Source: Phycisphaerales bacterium (GTDB lineage Bacteria > Planctomycetota > Phycisphaerae > Phycisphaerales > UBA1924). Taken from it: a DNA stretch of 64,000 nucleotides. Of the stretch, positions 46,391 through 54,275 are shown piece after piece. How positions within the stretch are numbered: the first letter of the stretch is position 1; every line of letters begins with the position of its first letter. The DNA is taken from assembly GCA_040217175.1 (NCBI GenBank), contig JAVJNT010000001.1, positions 62,001 to 126,000 on the forward strand. The letters run 5' to 3'. The notes below the pieces were generated by a model. That model made no database searches and was not told the DNA's origin. It was given only the letters and a program-made list of their open reading frames with translations. A program made the translations under genes and the position numbers.

Positions 46391-47745
46391 TCGCCGCCGA
46401 CCCGCAGGGCGTGGACGCCTGCGGCATGGAACGTTGCATCGCCGACCACGCGTCGCCACAGCCGGGGCCGACGCTGATCGTCGTCGGCGGGTTGCACGCC
46501 AATGAGCCAGCGGGCATCGAGGCGGCAAAGCGGGTGCACGACAGGCTCGAAGATCAAAGCCTCTCGTACCAGGCCGGGCGATTGGTCTCGCTGCGCGGCA
46601 ATCTTGCGGCGCTCTCGATCGACGCGCCAGAGCCATGGCTGCGCGATCGATACATCGACCGCGACCTCAATCGCCTGTTCCACGGTTTCGATGATGGCTC
46701 CAGCGACGCATCGTCCGAGCACCGCGAGCGAGCACAGCTCATCGAAGAGCTGCGACGACTGGCTACGCAGGCCCACGGCGCCACCTACCTGCTCGACCTG
46801 CACACGGTCTCGAGCGACAGCCCGGCGTTCGTCGCGCTCGAAGACTCGCTGCCCGCCCGTCGATTCGCCGCAGGCCTGCCGCTGCCCAAGATCCTGGGCC
46901 TCGAAGAGGAACTGGCCGGCCTGATGATCGACTACGCGACCAACGAGCTTGGCTGCGTGTCGTGCATCGTCGAGGCCGGCCGGCACGACGACCCTCGGTC
47001 CAGCGACGTGCACGAGGCGGTCGTCCTGCTCGCCATGGCGAGCCTCGGGATGCTTCCGCGATCCGTGCGCACCACGGCGGGTGAGGTGCCGTACGACGTG
47101 GTCGAGCAGGCCGCCGGTGGGCGGGCGGGCCACTTCTACGACGTTCGTCAACGCGTGGGGATCGGCCACGCCGAGTTCGCGATGCAGCCCGGCGCGATCG
47201 CGTTCATGCCCGTCGCCGCCGAGAAGACGGTGCTCGCGGTCGAGGATACGCGGCCCGTGACGGCGAGCGCCGGCGGCTTGCTGTTCTTGCCCAATCGACA
47301 GGCGTCCACGCGTGTCGGCGACGACGCGTTCTTCGTGATCGCGCGTGTCGGCCGGGTATGGCTCTCGATGTCGGCGTGGCTCCGCCGGCATGCGTGGGTG
47401 CATCGCTGGGCGCCACGGCTGCTGCCGGGCGTGCGAGCGCGCGAGGGCGAGCCGCACGCCATCGTCGTCGCGCCCGAGTATGCCGCGTTGCTACGGCGTG
47501 AGGTGTTGCACCTGCTCGGCTACCGATTGGTCCGCTGGACGCACGCACCCTACGTGTCCCTGCCGCGACGAATCTCGGGCGTGGCGGCGGGCCTCTGTCG
47601 CGCCCTCGCGGGCCTCGTACGGTTCGCCCCGCTGGGCGGTGAGCGCGCGGCCCTGCCCGAAGAGCGGCCGACCGATTGGATCGCCCGCCGCCATCGCTTG
47701 GACGTCACGCCCCGGCCGAGGGTCGAGGAAGGAAGCCAGCCATGA
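46387..47745 (+). CDS. Succinylglutamate desuccinylase/aspartoacylase-family protein
   Basis: 452 residues, starting inside the upstream stop (ATGA). The zinc site of the M14-like AspA/AstE fold is present: GGLHANEPAG (His and Glu), RDLNRLFHG (the Arg-Asp-x-Asn-Arg motif), LDLHTVSSDS (second His) and a later CIVEAGRHDDP (catalytic Glu). These enzymes cleave N-acylated amino acids such as succinylglutamate or N-acetylaspartate. The C-terminal ~120 residues extend the usual length and hold no recognised motif. Placed between a glutamate ligase-like gene and ggt, it probably acts on a glutamyl or acyl-amino-acid compound. Confidence 0.87.
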   Translation: MIAADPQGVDACGMERCIADHASPQPGPTLIVVGGLHANEPAGIEAAKRVHDRLEDQSLSYQAGRLVSLRGNLAALSIDAPEPWLRDRYIDRDLNRLFHGFDDGSSDASSEHRERAQLIEELRRLATQAHGATYLLDLHTVSSDSPAFVALEDSLPARRFAAGLPLPKILGLEEELAGLMIDYATNELGCVSCIVEAGRHDDPRSSDVHEAVVLLAMASLGMLPRSVRTTAGEVPYDVVEQAAGGRAGHFYDVRQRVGIGHAEFAMQPGAIAFMPVAAEKTVLAVEDTRPVTASAGGLLFLPNRQASTRVGDDAFFVIARVGRVWLSMSAWLRRHAWVHRWAPRLLPGVRAREGEPHAIVVAPEYAALLRREVLHLLGYRLVRWTHAPYVSLPRRISGVAAGLCRALAGLVRFAPLGGERAALPEERPTDWIARRHRLDVTPRPRVEEGSQP

Positions 47746-49493
47746 TGCGCATGATGAAATTACTGGGTGCCGCGTGTGCTTTCCTCGCCATCACTCCCGC
47801 GTTGGCAGCATTGCAGGACGCGCCCGCGCCGCAGCGCACGGGCGGCATGGTCGCCGCCGACCATCCGCTCGCTGCGCAGGCCGGCGCAACCATGCTGGCC
47901 CGGGGCGGCAACGCGGTCGACGCCGCCGTCGCCACCAGCTTTGCCCTGTCGGTCGTGCGCAGCGACGCCTGCGGCATCGGCGGCGGGGGCTTCATGCTCA
48001 TCCACCTCGTCGACGATCCGCGGCACGGCGACGTCACGATCGCGATCAACTACCGCGAGACGTGCCCGGCCGGGGTCGGCCCCGATACCTACGCCGGGCT
48101 CGACGATCCCCTCGCGTCGCAACGCGGCGGCATGGCGGTGGGGGTGCCGGGCACGGTGGCGGGCTTGCTGCACGCGCTGGAGAACTACGGCACGCTGCCG
48201 CGCGACGTCGTGCTGGCCCCGGCGATCGAACTCGCCGAGGGGGGCTTCGAAGCCGATCCGCACCACGTGCGCACCGTGCGGTCGCTGGTTGATCGCTTCG
48301 AGGCCGACGAGTCGTGGCGTCGCCGCTTCCCGCTCGTGTGGGAGCGCCTGGCGGACGAGGGGCGCCTCGAGGTCGGCGACCGCATCCGGTTGCCCGAGCA
48401 GGCGGCGGCGCTCGTGTTGATCGCGCGCGACGGGGCCGATGCGTTCTACCGCGGGGCCATCGCCGAGGCCATCGTCGAGTCGGTGCGGGCCGACGGCGGC
48501 GTGCTGACCATGGAGGACCTCGCGGGCTACCAGCTGCGACAGGTCGAGCCGGTGCGCGCGACCATCGGCGGGAGGACGGTGTTGTCGATGCCGCCGCCCT
48601 CGAGCGGCGGCGTGGCGATCGCGCAGGTCCTCGCGCTGGCCGAGCGGCTCGACCTCGCCATGCCCGCGACGGGCTGGCCCGCGCCCGCCGAGGCGCACGC
48701 GCTGGCCGAGAGCATGAAGCACGCCTTCGCCGACCGGTCACGGCACATGGCCGACCCGGCGTTCGTCGACGTGCCGGTGGCGGCCATGCTCTCGCAAGAC
48801 GCGCTCGACCGCATGGCCGCGGCGATCGACCCGCGGGGCGTGCTCGAGCCCGAGGCGTACGGCACGGCATCGCTCGTTCCGGTCGCCCTTCCCGAGGATG
48901 GTGGCACGAGCCACATCTCGGTGATCGACGCCAACGGCGGTGCGGTCGCGTGCACCGAGACGATCAACCTGGCCTTCGGCTCCATGGTCGGCGCCCGGGG
49001 CTTCGGTTTCTGCCTGAACGACCAGATGGACGACTTCACGACCAAGCGGGGCGAGGCGAACGCGTTCGGGCTCGTGCAGTCCGACGACAACCTGCCCGAG
49101 CCCGGCAAGCGGCCGCTCTCGAGCATGTCGCCGACGATCGTGCTCGATGCGGATGGAGAGGTCACGGCGGTCGCGGGCGCCTCGGGCGGGCCACGGATCA
49201 TCACGTCGACGGCCCAGGTCCTGCTGCGGATGCTCCGCGGCGGCGCGACCGCCAAGCAAGCCGTCGACGCCCCGCGGCTGCACCACCAGTGGCTGCCCGA
49301 CCGGCTCTACGTCGAGGTGCGCGACGGCGCCGAGCCCGCGGCGGGCTGGAGCCGGGCGCTCGAGCAACTCGGCCACGACGTGTTCTCGCGCGACGACATC
49401 GGCGCGGTGCAGGCCATCCGGCGCGATCCCACGACGGGCGAGCTCGATGGCGCGGCCGACCCGCGCAAGGGCGGGGCGGCCGTTCGTCCGTGA
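47742..49493 (+). CDS. ggt: Gamma-glutamyltransferase
   Basis: 583 residues; ATG 47742 overlaps the upstream TGA and has GGAAGG nearby. The signal peptide ends near ALAALQ. The large subunit begins GGMVAADHPLAAQAGATML. Autoprocessing occurs before the Thr of DGGTSHISVID (about residue 400), which becomes the N-terminal nucleophile of the small subunit. KRPLSSMSPTIV and GASGGPRIIT carry the substrate-binding Ser-Ser and Gly-Gly oxyanion groups. The enzyme acts outside the cytoplasm on glutathione and other gamma-glutamyl compounds. Third gene of a coupled glutamyl operon. Confidence 0.95.
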   Translation: MMRMMKLLGAACAFLAITPALAALQDAPAPQRTGGMVAADHPLAAQAGATMLARGGNAVDAAVATSFALSVVRSDACGIGGGGFMLIHLVDDPRHGDVTIAINYRETCPAGVGPDTYAGLDDPLASQRGGMAVGVPGTVAGLLHALENYGTLPRDVVLAPAIELAEGGFEADPHHVRTVRSLVDRFEADESWRRRFPLVWERLADEGRLEVGDRIRLPEQAAALVLIARDGADAFYRGAIAEAIVESVRADGGVLTMEDLAGYQLRQVEPVRATIGGRTVLSMPPPSSGGVAIAQVLALAERLDLAMPATGWPAPAEAHALAESMKHAFADRSRHMADPAFVDVPVAAMLSQDALDRMAAAIDPRGVLEPEAYGTASLVPVALPEDGGTSHISVIDANGGAVACTETINLAFGSMVGARGFGFCLNDQMDDFTTKRGEANAFGLVQSDDNLPEPGKRPLSSMSPTIVLDADGEVTAVAGASGGPRIITSTAQVLLRMLRGGATAKQAVDAPRLHHQWLPDRLYVEVRDGAEPAAGWSRALEQLGHDVFSRDDIGAVQAIRRDPTTGELDGAADPRKGGAAVRP

Positions 49494-49532
49494 TGGACTC
49501 GTGAGTTCGGGCGGGCTGCGACGCGACGGGCG

Positions 49533-49844
49533 TCAGGCCGGCACGGCCCCGTGCTTCTTGGCCTTCTGGGCGTCGCAGTAGCTCTTGCCGGCCCGGGCGA
49601 TCTCGCGGATCTCGTGCCACGGGCGGCTGCCGTGCAGGATGCGCTCGGCGTCCTCGGCGGAGATGGAGCCCTCGGCCACGTACGCGGCGATCTCGCGGGT
49701 GGTCATCTCCTGCTGGCGGTTCTTGAGGATGGCCTGCAGGAAGGCCATGAAGAAGAAGATGCTCGCCAGCAGCACGCCGCCGACGATGGCGACCAGGGCG
49801 ATGAAGGAGGGGTCGAAGCCGGTGACCATGGGGTTCTCTTGCAT
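49533..49844 (-). CDS. Small single-pass membrane protein
   Basis: 103 residues; ATG with AAAGGA upstream. One membrane helix (about 14-40, FIALVAIVGGVLLASIFFFMAFLQAIL) is followed by a cytoplasmic helical region, QQEMTTREIAAYVAEGSISAEDAERIL, a SHOCT-like pattern, and a basic tail. Proteins of this outline are common in planctomycetes and of unknown role. It converges with ggt (39 bp). Confidence 0.7.
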   Translation of the reverse strand: MQENPMVTGFDPSFIALVAIVGGVLLASIFFFMAFLQAILKNRQQEMTTREIAAYVAEGSISAEDAERILHGSRPWHEIREIARAGKSYCDAQKAKKHGAVPA

Positions 49845-49930
49845 GGCAAGGTCCTTTGTGGGGAAGGGGCGGGACGTCCGTCAGGGTAGGTGGGATTTTG
49901 GGGGGTCGGGTTTCAGGGGTGGGGAGGAAG

Positions 49931-50042
49931 CGACGGAGCGACGGAGCGACGGAGGGGAGACGAGGCACGAAGGGACGGAGGCACGGAGGCACGGAGGCAC
50001 GAAGGGACGACGGAGAGACTGAGAGTCGGAGAGACGAAGTGG
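49931..50042. repeat. 8-bp phased repeat array (AGGCACGG family)
   Basis: Fourteen 8-bp steps without slippage: CGACGGAG three times from 49931, then AGGCACGA, AGGGACGG, AGGCACGG twice, AGGCACGA, AGGGACGA and CGGAGAGA-type units to about 50042. It lies in the 379-bp gap between the small membrane gene and the FN3-like gene. The central unit equals the one forming the arrays in dnaE2, so this is an intergenic member of the same repeat family, without an inverted partner or S23 gene. The rest of the gap (to 50166) shows nothing clear. Confidence 0.8.
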
Positions 50043-50166
50043 GGGAGATCGGACGCCGGAGCATCCGCCGAGCGAGTCTTCGAGCGAGAGCGCGTGCGGG
50101 AGGCGAGGCCGCTGAGCGGCCCGGCCGGTAGGCCGCCTTCAGAACTACCCAACCAACCCAACGACA

Positions 50167-50194
50167 ACGCCCGGGCCAACAGGCGCCCGGGCGT
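50167..50194 (-). terminator. Hairpin terminator after the FN3-like gene
   Basis: ACGCCCGGGC (50167-50176) and GCCCGGGCGT (50185-50194) form a perfect 10-bp GC stem with an 8-nt loop. On the minus strand it is followed by a T/G-rich stretch (TGTCGTTGGGTTGGTTGG) and lies 30 bp after the stop at 50224, the position of an intrinsic terminator. Confidence 0.55.
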
Positions 50195-50223
50195 CATCGT
50201 CTCGTGGGGTTTGGTTGGCGGCC

Positions 50224-50910
50224 TTACGCCGCGTCCTCCGACGCCGCGCTCGCCGGGCCGGACTGGCTGCCCTGGCTGCCGAAGCTCAGGGGCTCGGGCG
50301 TGGACCATTCGCCGGCGTTGTTGTTGCCCAGGATGCCGCGGACGCGGTACTGGATGCTCCGCAGCCCGCCGGGCACGGCCGGGTCGGTGTACATCTTCTC
50401 GCCCGTCACGGCGATGGTCGTCCACGGGCTGTCCTGGCCGACGAGGTCGGTCGTCGAGCGCTGGACCTCGAAGACGGCGCCGGCGGCGCTGACCTTGAAG
50501 CTCAGGCGGAGCGAGCCGTCGGGGAAGCTGGTGAGCGCCAGGTCGGTGGGCTTGGGCGGCGCGGGCCGCTCGCTGGGCTCCTTGGGCGGATCGATCTGGG
50601 CGAGGGCGTAGACGTCGGGGTCCTGGGTGGCCTTGGCGAAGGCGTCGATGGTGTCGATGTCGGCGCCGATGATGGCCTCCAGGGCGGCGAACGCGTTGCG
50701 CTTGGCAACGGTGGCGGCCTTGCTGGCGTTGCGGGCCTCGCGAGCGGCCTGGTCGGCCGCCTCGGCGGCCGCCGTCGCAGACTCCGTATCGAGCAACTGC
50801 TGGGACGATAACCCGATGACCGGTGGCGGCTCCTCGCCGCCGCTCCAGACGTCGATGTGCTCGCGTGCGAAGTCGAGGAACGCGGCGTCGGTGTCGGGGA
50901 CTCGTGCCAT
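50224..50910 (-). CDS. Uncharacterised protein with helical N-terminus and FN3-like C-terminus (paralogue of 3518-4192)
   Basis: 228 residues; ATG with GGAGG 7 nt upstream. The N-terminal ~105 residues are Ala-rich helices (EAADQAAREARNASKAATVA), the hinge is DPDVYALAQID, a Pro-rich linker follows, and the C-terminal ~100 residues look like one fibronectin type III unit (LRLSFKVSAAGAVFEVQRST, IQYRVRGILGNNN). The order and hinge match the protein at 3518. No export signal, no catalytic motif. Function unknown. Confidence 0.7.
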   Translation of the reverse strand: MARVPDTDAAFLDFAREHIDVWSGGEEPPPVIGLSSQQLLDTESATAAAEAADQAAREARNASKAATVAKRNAFAALEAIIGADIDTIDAFAKATQDPDVYALAQIDPPKEPSERPAPPKPTDLALTSFPDGSLRLSFKVSAAGAVFEVQRSTTDLVGQDSPWTTIAVTGEKMYTDPAVPGGLRSIQYRVRGILGNNNAGEWSTPEPLSFGSQGSQSGPASAASEDAA

Positions 50911-51243
50911 GGTCGGCCTCCGGTGGATCCGTCGATCATCCCGGGTCGGCCGCCGGTCCCGTGCCGGTCGTGCCGCCCGCAGGGTGTGTATCGAGTGGAT
51001 CGAGGAGTCACTCCACTCCGTGGGTGAGGATTGGGGCGGAAAAGTGGGGGTGTGGTCCGAGTACCGGGGCGGATCGGCCCTGGGGGGCCGGGATGAGGGT
51101 TCTTATTGGGCTCGGCCGTCTTCCCCCCTCTCCCCGCGTGCGGGGAGAGGGCCGGGGTGAGGGGTTTACTTTCAATTGCCGGCCCACCCCCGCTCCGAGT
51201 CCGCCACGTCCACGCCGCACGCAGCCGCAAGGAAGCACGAGCT

Positions 51244-51302
51244 CCCGCTCCCCCGCTCCCAGCGGGGGAGCTGTCGAGGTCTTCCGAGACTGAGGGGGTC
51301 TT
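51244..51302. repeat. Left inverted repeat of the accessory segment
   Basis: It holds a 24-bp block CCCGCTCCC...AGCGGGG and a 31-bp block beginning TGTCGAGGTCTTCCGAGACT, separated by 4 nt. The 546-bp gap from 50911 to 51456 otherwise holds the 51126-51151 palindrome and, after the repeat, a short open stretch (LITDESRRLREASEPSDFDRF, to 51429) that may be the tail of a lost gene. Confidence 0.75.
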
Positions 51303-51456
51303 GCGTTTGATCACCGACGAGTCCCGGCGCCTGCGCGAGGCGAGCGAGCCGAGCGATTTTGATCGGTTCGTGGAGGAGGCGGAGAGGATTTCCGGCAAGC
51401 CGGGGGAGAAGGACGGGAATGGGCGGTGAGGGTGTTGGAGACTAACAGTCGTCACG

Positions 51457-52689
51457 TCAGCGAGGGAAGGCGTTGCCGATGAGCTTTGCTTCAGCGATTG
51501 AAACACATTGAGCAACAATTGCATCGAGGACAGCTTCGATCTTGGTCGAGTCATAGTTGGTGTTGGCAATCCGAAGATTTAGAAAGTCCTTCATGTACTT
51601 GGTCTTGTGTTCCAATACGCCGTGGTATCGGTCCGTATCCTGGTCATACATCGTCCATCGAACCTGTGGCTCCGGCATGTCGGATCGATTCAGATCTAGA
51701 TAGCACTCAATTGAAGCGGCCCTGCCGTTGACGTCGGCAGAAGAAACTCCTTCGGGACCCATCGTCGCAATATTTGATAGTTCTGGCAGGTCTGGCAAAT
51801 GGAGAACTTTGAGGTTTGCCGGAAGCGAGAGGCTCTTTGTTTTATTGTACTGAGCCACACCTGCTGCGTCGTTGTCATAGAGAATGATAGTGTTGTTCTG
51901 AATCCCGATGCTGACCAGCCCCTGTGTGAAGCGGTGGAGATTCCCAGTTCCTGCGAATGGATAGCCTTCTTCCATATCAATGAATTGGAAGAAGTCGGCA
52001 ATGTGCGGACGGTACAATCGCAGCGCTTGCTGGATGATCTTGGCATCGGAACTGCCCTCAGCGACCACGAGAAACCGCTGTCCGCGCGAGGCGCCGGCTT
52101 GAAACTCCTGGCGGGTAGCCCAACCTTCTCGTACAAGAGGTCCGAAGTCCCAACTCACATCGAGGTCGAGGTTCTTGGGGTTCCGGGCAAGCAGTCGAAG
52201 CGTTGCGTTTGCGCTGAAGCCTTCGAGGAGCAGGCTCGCATCCCGGAGGTCGGATCGTTGCCCCTCAGGGCTTAGTCGAAGGCGATCAAGAATCTCCTTC
52301 CACACAAACTCGCCCGGATCGTAGTCGCCACTGTAGTCTCCGCTAATCATGCTGACGTCGATAGTCACGAGGGCATCACAGAGTTCGCGAAAAGGAATTG
52401 GTTGTTCTGGGAGGTCATGGAACTGGTGGAGCTCTGCGTACTGGTGCTCTACCGCAGCCATGGTCACACCAAGTAGCTCAAGCCGGTCCACTACCTCACC
52501 GAGCGGCTTGCCGAAACCTTCATTCATTTCCACGACAGGATCGCCGTCTGGCCAGTCTTCGCTCGCGTAATAAGACGGCACGGGTTTGAGATCTGACGTT
52601 TGGAACAGGGAGCCGTGATCGGAGAAGAAGCGGTTCTTGCCCCAATCAACTTCGAGCTTGCCCAGGGCTAGGGTGATCATTGTGCCCAA
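51457..52689 (-). CDS. HEPN/Toprim-associated protein (TOPRIM nuclease-like)
   Basis: 410 residues counted from TTG 52689, which keeps the MGTMITLALGKLEVDWGKN start and has AAAGG upstream; ATG 52680 is the alternative. The N-terminal ~100 residues match the HEPN/Toprim N-terminal domain. A TOPRIM domain lies at about 204-300, with the catalytic Glu211 in FLVVAEGSSD and Asp272/Asp274 in IILYDNDAAG. TOPRIM domains cut or nick DNA in OLD/Gabija-type defence proteins; HEPN-linked versions have been proposed to act in biological conflict. The C-terminal ~100 residues are unassigned. It is 4-13 bp after the AbiV-like gene. Codon use and GC differ plainly from neighbours, suggesting transfer. Confidence 0.8.
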   Translation of the reverse strand: MGTMITLALGKLEVDWGKNRFFSDHGSLFQTSDLKPVPSYYASEDWPDGDPVVEMNEGFGKPLGEVVDRLELLGVTMAAVEHQYAELHQFHDLPEQPIPFRELCDALVTIDVSMISGDYSGDYDPGEFVWKEILDRLRLSPEGQRSDLRDASLLLEGFSANATLRLLARNPKNLDLDVSWDFGPLVREGWATRQEFQAGASRGQRFLVVAEGSSDAKIIQQALRLYRPHIADFFQFIDMEEGYPFAGTGNLHRFTQGLVSIGIQNNTIILYDNDAAGVAQYNKTKSLSLPANLKVLHLPDLPELSNIATMGPEGVSSADVNGRAASIECYLDLNRSDMPEPQVRWTMYDQDTDRYHGVLEHKTKYMKDFLNLRIANTNYDSTKIEAVLDAIVAQCVSIAEAKLIGNAFPR

Positions 52690-52693
52690 GTTG

Positions 52694-53464
52694 CTAGGCC
52701 TTTCCCGTTGCGTCCGATGTCGTAGTTGGCTCTCCCTGCTTCGTCCTTTTTAAGAGTAGCTCAAGATGCTTTTGATGCCCGTCTTCAAGCAAGGTGCTCA
52801 CTATCTGCTCCGGATCCGTCGCATCGAGGTCTTGCAGTTCCTTAGCCCGTTCAACAAACCAGCGGTTTATCTCAACAAACTCAGCTGGGCTCTCCACCCA
52901 GCGCGCTAGCACCCTGACGTGAGTGTTCGCATGAGTAAGAAAGCGCTCGTTTCGAGCTACGATCTCTTTTACCATCGATTCAGAGATCTGCTCGACAGGG
53001 GTGGAGCAAAAGCCCTCTCGAACATCAACATAGAGCGCGGCGTTCTTCGCTGTATTTGAATCATTATGGAACTGTGTCTTGTCATCTAGGAAAAACTGGA
53101 TCGCCGCACTCCAGTCACCAGCCTCCCTCGCTCGTCTTTCGGCTTCAGTTGCTGGCATTAAGTAGGCATTAGTGGAGTTCTTCGCCTTGTGGCTCGCGAG
53201 TGCTTTCCAAAACTTCTTGCTGTCAGTAGTCTCGCCTGTCAATTGCTGTGATACTGCCCAGGCTCCGAGCATGTCGACTTTTGCACATTCCTCCAGTGAG
53301 ATCTGATGCAGAAACAGCGACCTGGCTAGGGCGCCAGCAGCCCGCAGGATCCTGGCCTCAGAGTAAAGCTGTTCCGCGTTATCGCGCACCTTGCTTGCTG
53401 CGTCCAAGATTTCGCGTAAAGTGTCCGTCTCGCTTGTGGAGTTCTCAGGCGGCGTTGGGTCCAT
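52694..53464 (-). CDS. AbiV-family abortive infection HEPN protein
   Basis: 256 residues; ATG with AGGTG 4 nt upstream and a TATACT -10-like box ~70 bp before (53539-53534, minus strand). The N-terminal helical domain matches AbiV-type HEPN proteins (AEQLYSEARILRAAGALARS, then HQISLEECAKVDML) and includes Arg48-x4-His53 (RSLFLH), the R-x4-6-H motif of HEPN ribonucleases. AbiV of Lactococcus stops phage growth by blocking translation. The C-terminal ~120 residues are helical and unassigned. First gene of a two-gene leftward operon with the HEPN/Toprim protein, inside inverted repeats and lower in GC than the surroundings. Confidence 0.8.
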   Translation of the reverse strand: MDPTPPENSTSETDTLREILDAASKVRDNAEQLYSEARILRAAGALARSLFLHQISLEECAKVDMLGAWAVSQQLTGETTDSKKFWKALASHKAKNSTNAYLMPATEAERRAREAGDWSAAIQFFLDDKTQFHNDSNTAKNAALYVDVREGFCSTPVEQISESMVKEIVARNERFLTHANTHVRVLARWVESPAEFVEINRWFVERAKELQDLDATDPEQIVSTLLEDGHQKHLELLLKRTKQGEPTTTSDATGKA

Positions 53465-53697
53465 ATGACACCTATCAGCTCATCGCGCAAGGTTGCAGCT
53501 ATGCACGGCTGTCGACCATGCGACGCGTAATCCAGTATAGGGGAGGGCCCGATGAACTCCGCGAATAGCGACCGCCCAACCCCTTCCCCCGCCCCGCCGT
53601 GGCGGCTCGCGAAGCGGAGTCGCTTGCGCCGGTTGCGCCGGCCCGCTTTACGTGACGGCTGCATTCGTGGCTCCAGCCCGTCGCCCCTTCGGAGCGG

Positions 53698-53769
53698 AAG
53701 ACCCCCTCAGTCTCGGAAGACCTCGACAAACCCTCCACGGAGTGGCCCCGCTGGGAGCGGGGGAGCGGG
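53698..53769. repeat. Right inverted repeat of the accessory segment
   Basis: The inverted 31-bp block (53698-53728) and 24-bp block (53746-53769) are separated by 17 nt that include CTCCACGGAGTGG, a small palindrome missing from the left copy. CCACGGAGTGGCCCCG recurs at about 53878. The region 53465-53697 holds the AbiV promoter area and no recognisable gene. Confidence 0.75.
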
Positions 53770-53954
53770 TGCAAGACCCCTCACCCCAACCCTCTCCCCG
53801 CGGACGGGGCGAGGGAGCAAGATGGGCCGAGAACCCGGGTGCCGGTGGCGCGTCGAGCACGACCGCCCAAAGCCGTCCACGGAGTGGCCCCGTGCGGAGC
53901 ACGTCCGATCACGAAAGCCGCCCTCACGGCCCGCCAGGGCCATCGGCGGCCCGG

Positions 53955-54164
53955 GGAAAGAGTTTTCCTCGCGAGGGAAATGATTTCCGTCGCGAGGAGA
54001 ACTCCTTCCCCCGCAAGGACAACGGTTTCCGGCGCAAGGAGAACGCCTTCCGTCGCGGGGAGAACAGTTTCCGATGCGACGAGAACTTCCTCGATCGCGA
54101 GGAGAAGAGTTTTCGGTGCACGGAGAACGCCGTCCCTCGCGACGAGCAGGTGCGGCGTCGCCCC
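53955..54164. repeat. 21-bp phased degenerate tandem array, locus 3
   Basis: Ten units begin at 53955, 53976, 53997, 54018, 54039, 54060, 54081, 54102, 54123 and 54144, exactly 21 bp apart; the common form is near GAGAACNNNTTCCGTCGCGAG. Dyads are embedded, such as GGAAA-TGA-TTTCC at 53976. A frame through the array runs on into the next gene and gives heptads (ENSFPRK, DNGFRRK, ENAFRRG), but no credible start lies upstream. It is the same kind of array as at 3123 and 10373, with a different unit sequence. Confidence 0.82.
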
Positions 54165-54275
54165 GACACCGCGCGCGCTCGCGACTCGCGTATGGCCCCG
54201 CACCCCCGAGAACGAAGCACCTCGGACCCAACCGGCGGCCGCTCGCGAGCGTCCGGCGATCTCTACACTCCGCCC

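Larger units (their letters stand above)
51126..53815. mobile_element. Inverted-repeat-framed accessory segment carrying two defence-type genes
   Basis: Both ends carry the same two blocks in mirrored order. The left end has a 12-bp palindrome CCCTCTCCCCGC-GT-GCGGGGAGAGGG (51126-51151) with GGGGTGAGGGG after it, then 24 bp (51244-51267) and 31 bp (51272-51302). The right end has the inverted 31 bp (53698-53728), the inverted 24 bp (53746-53769), CCCCTCACCCC and an imperfect copy of the palindrome (53790-53815). The 31-bp and 24-bp blocks match perfectly; their spacers differ (4 vs 17 nt). The genes inside are clearly less GC-rich than the rest. No transposase is present, so the ends may be a dispersed repeat flanking an acquired island. 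Confidence 0.6.

Noticed and set aside
51166-51429. A 107-residue frame across the left inverted repeat
   Set aside because: Most of it is translation of repeat DNA; only the last ~40 residues look protein-like and may be a remnant.
3123-54164. CRISPR interpretation of the 21-bp arrays
   Set aside because: Units are degenerate, contiguous and lack distinct spacers; no cas genes are present.
53652-54275. Heptad-repeat N-terminal extension of the 54276 membrane protein
   Set aside because: The frame crosses the inverted repeat and the 21-bp array without a plausible start, and similar open frames arise from any 21-bp array. Kept only as an alternative.
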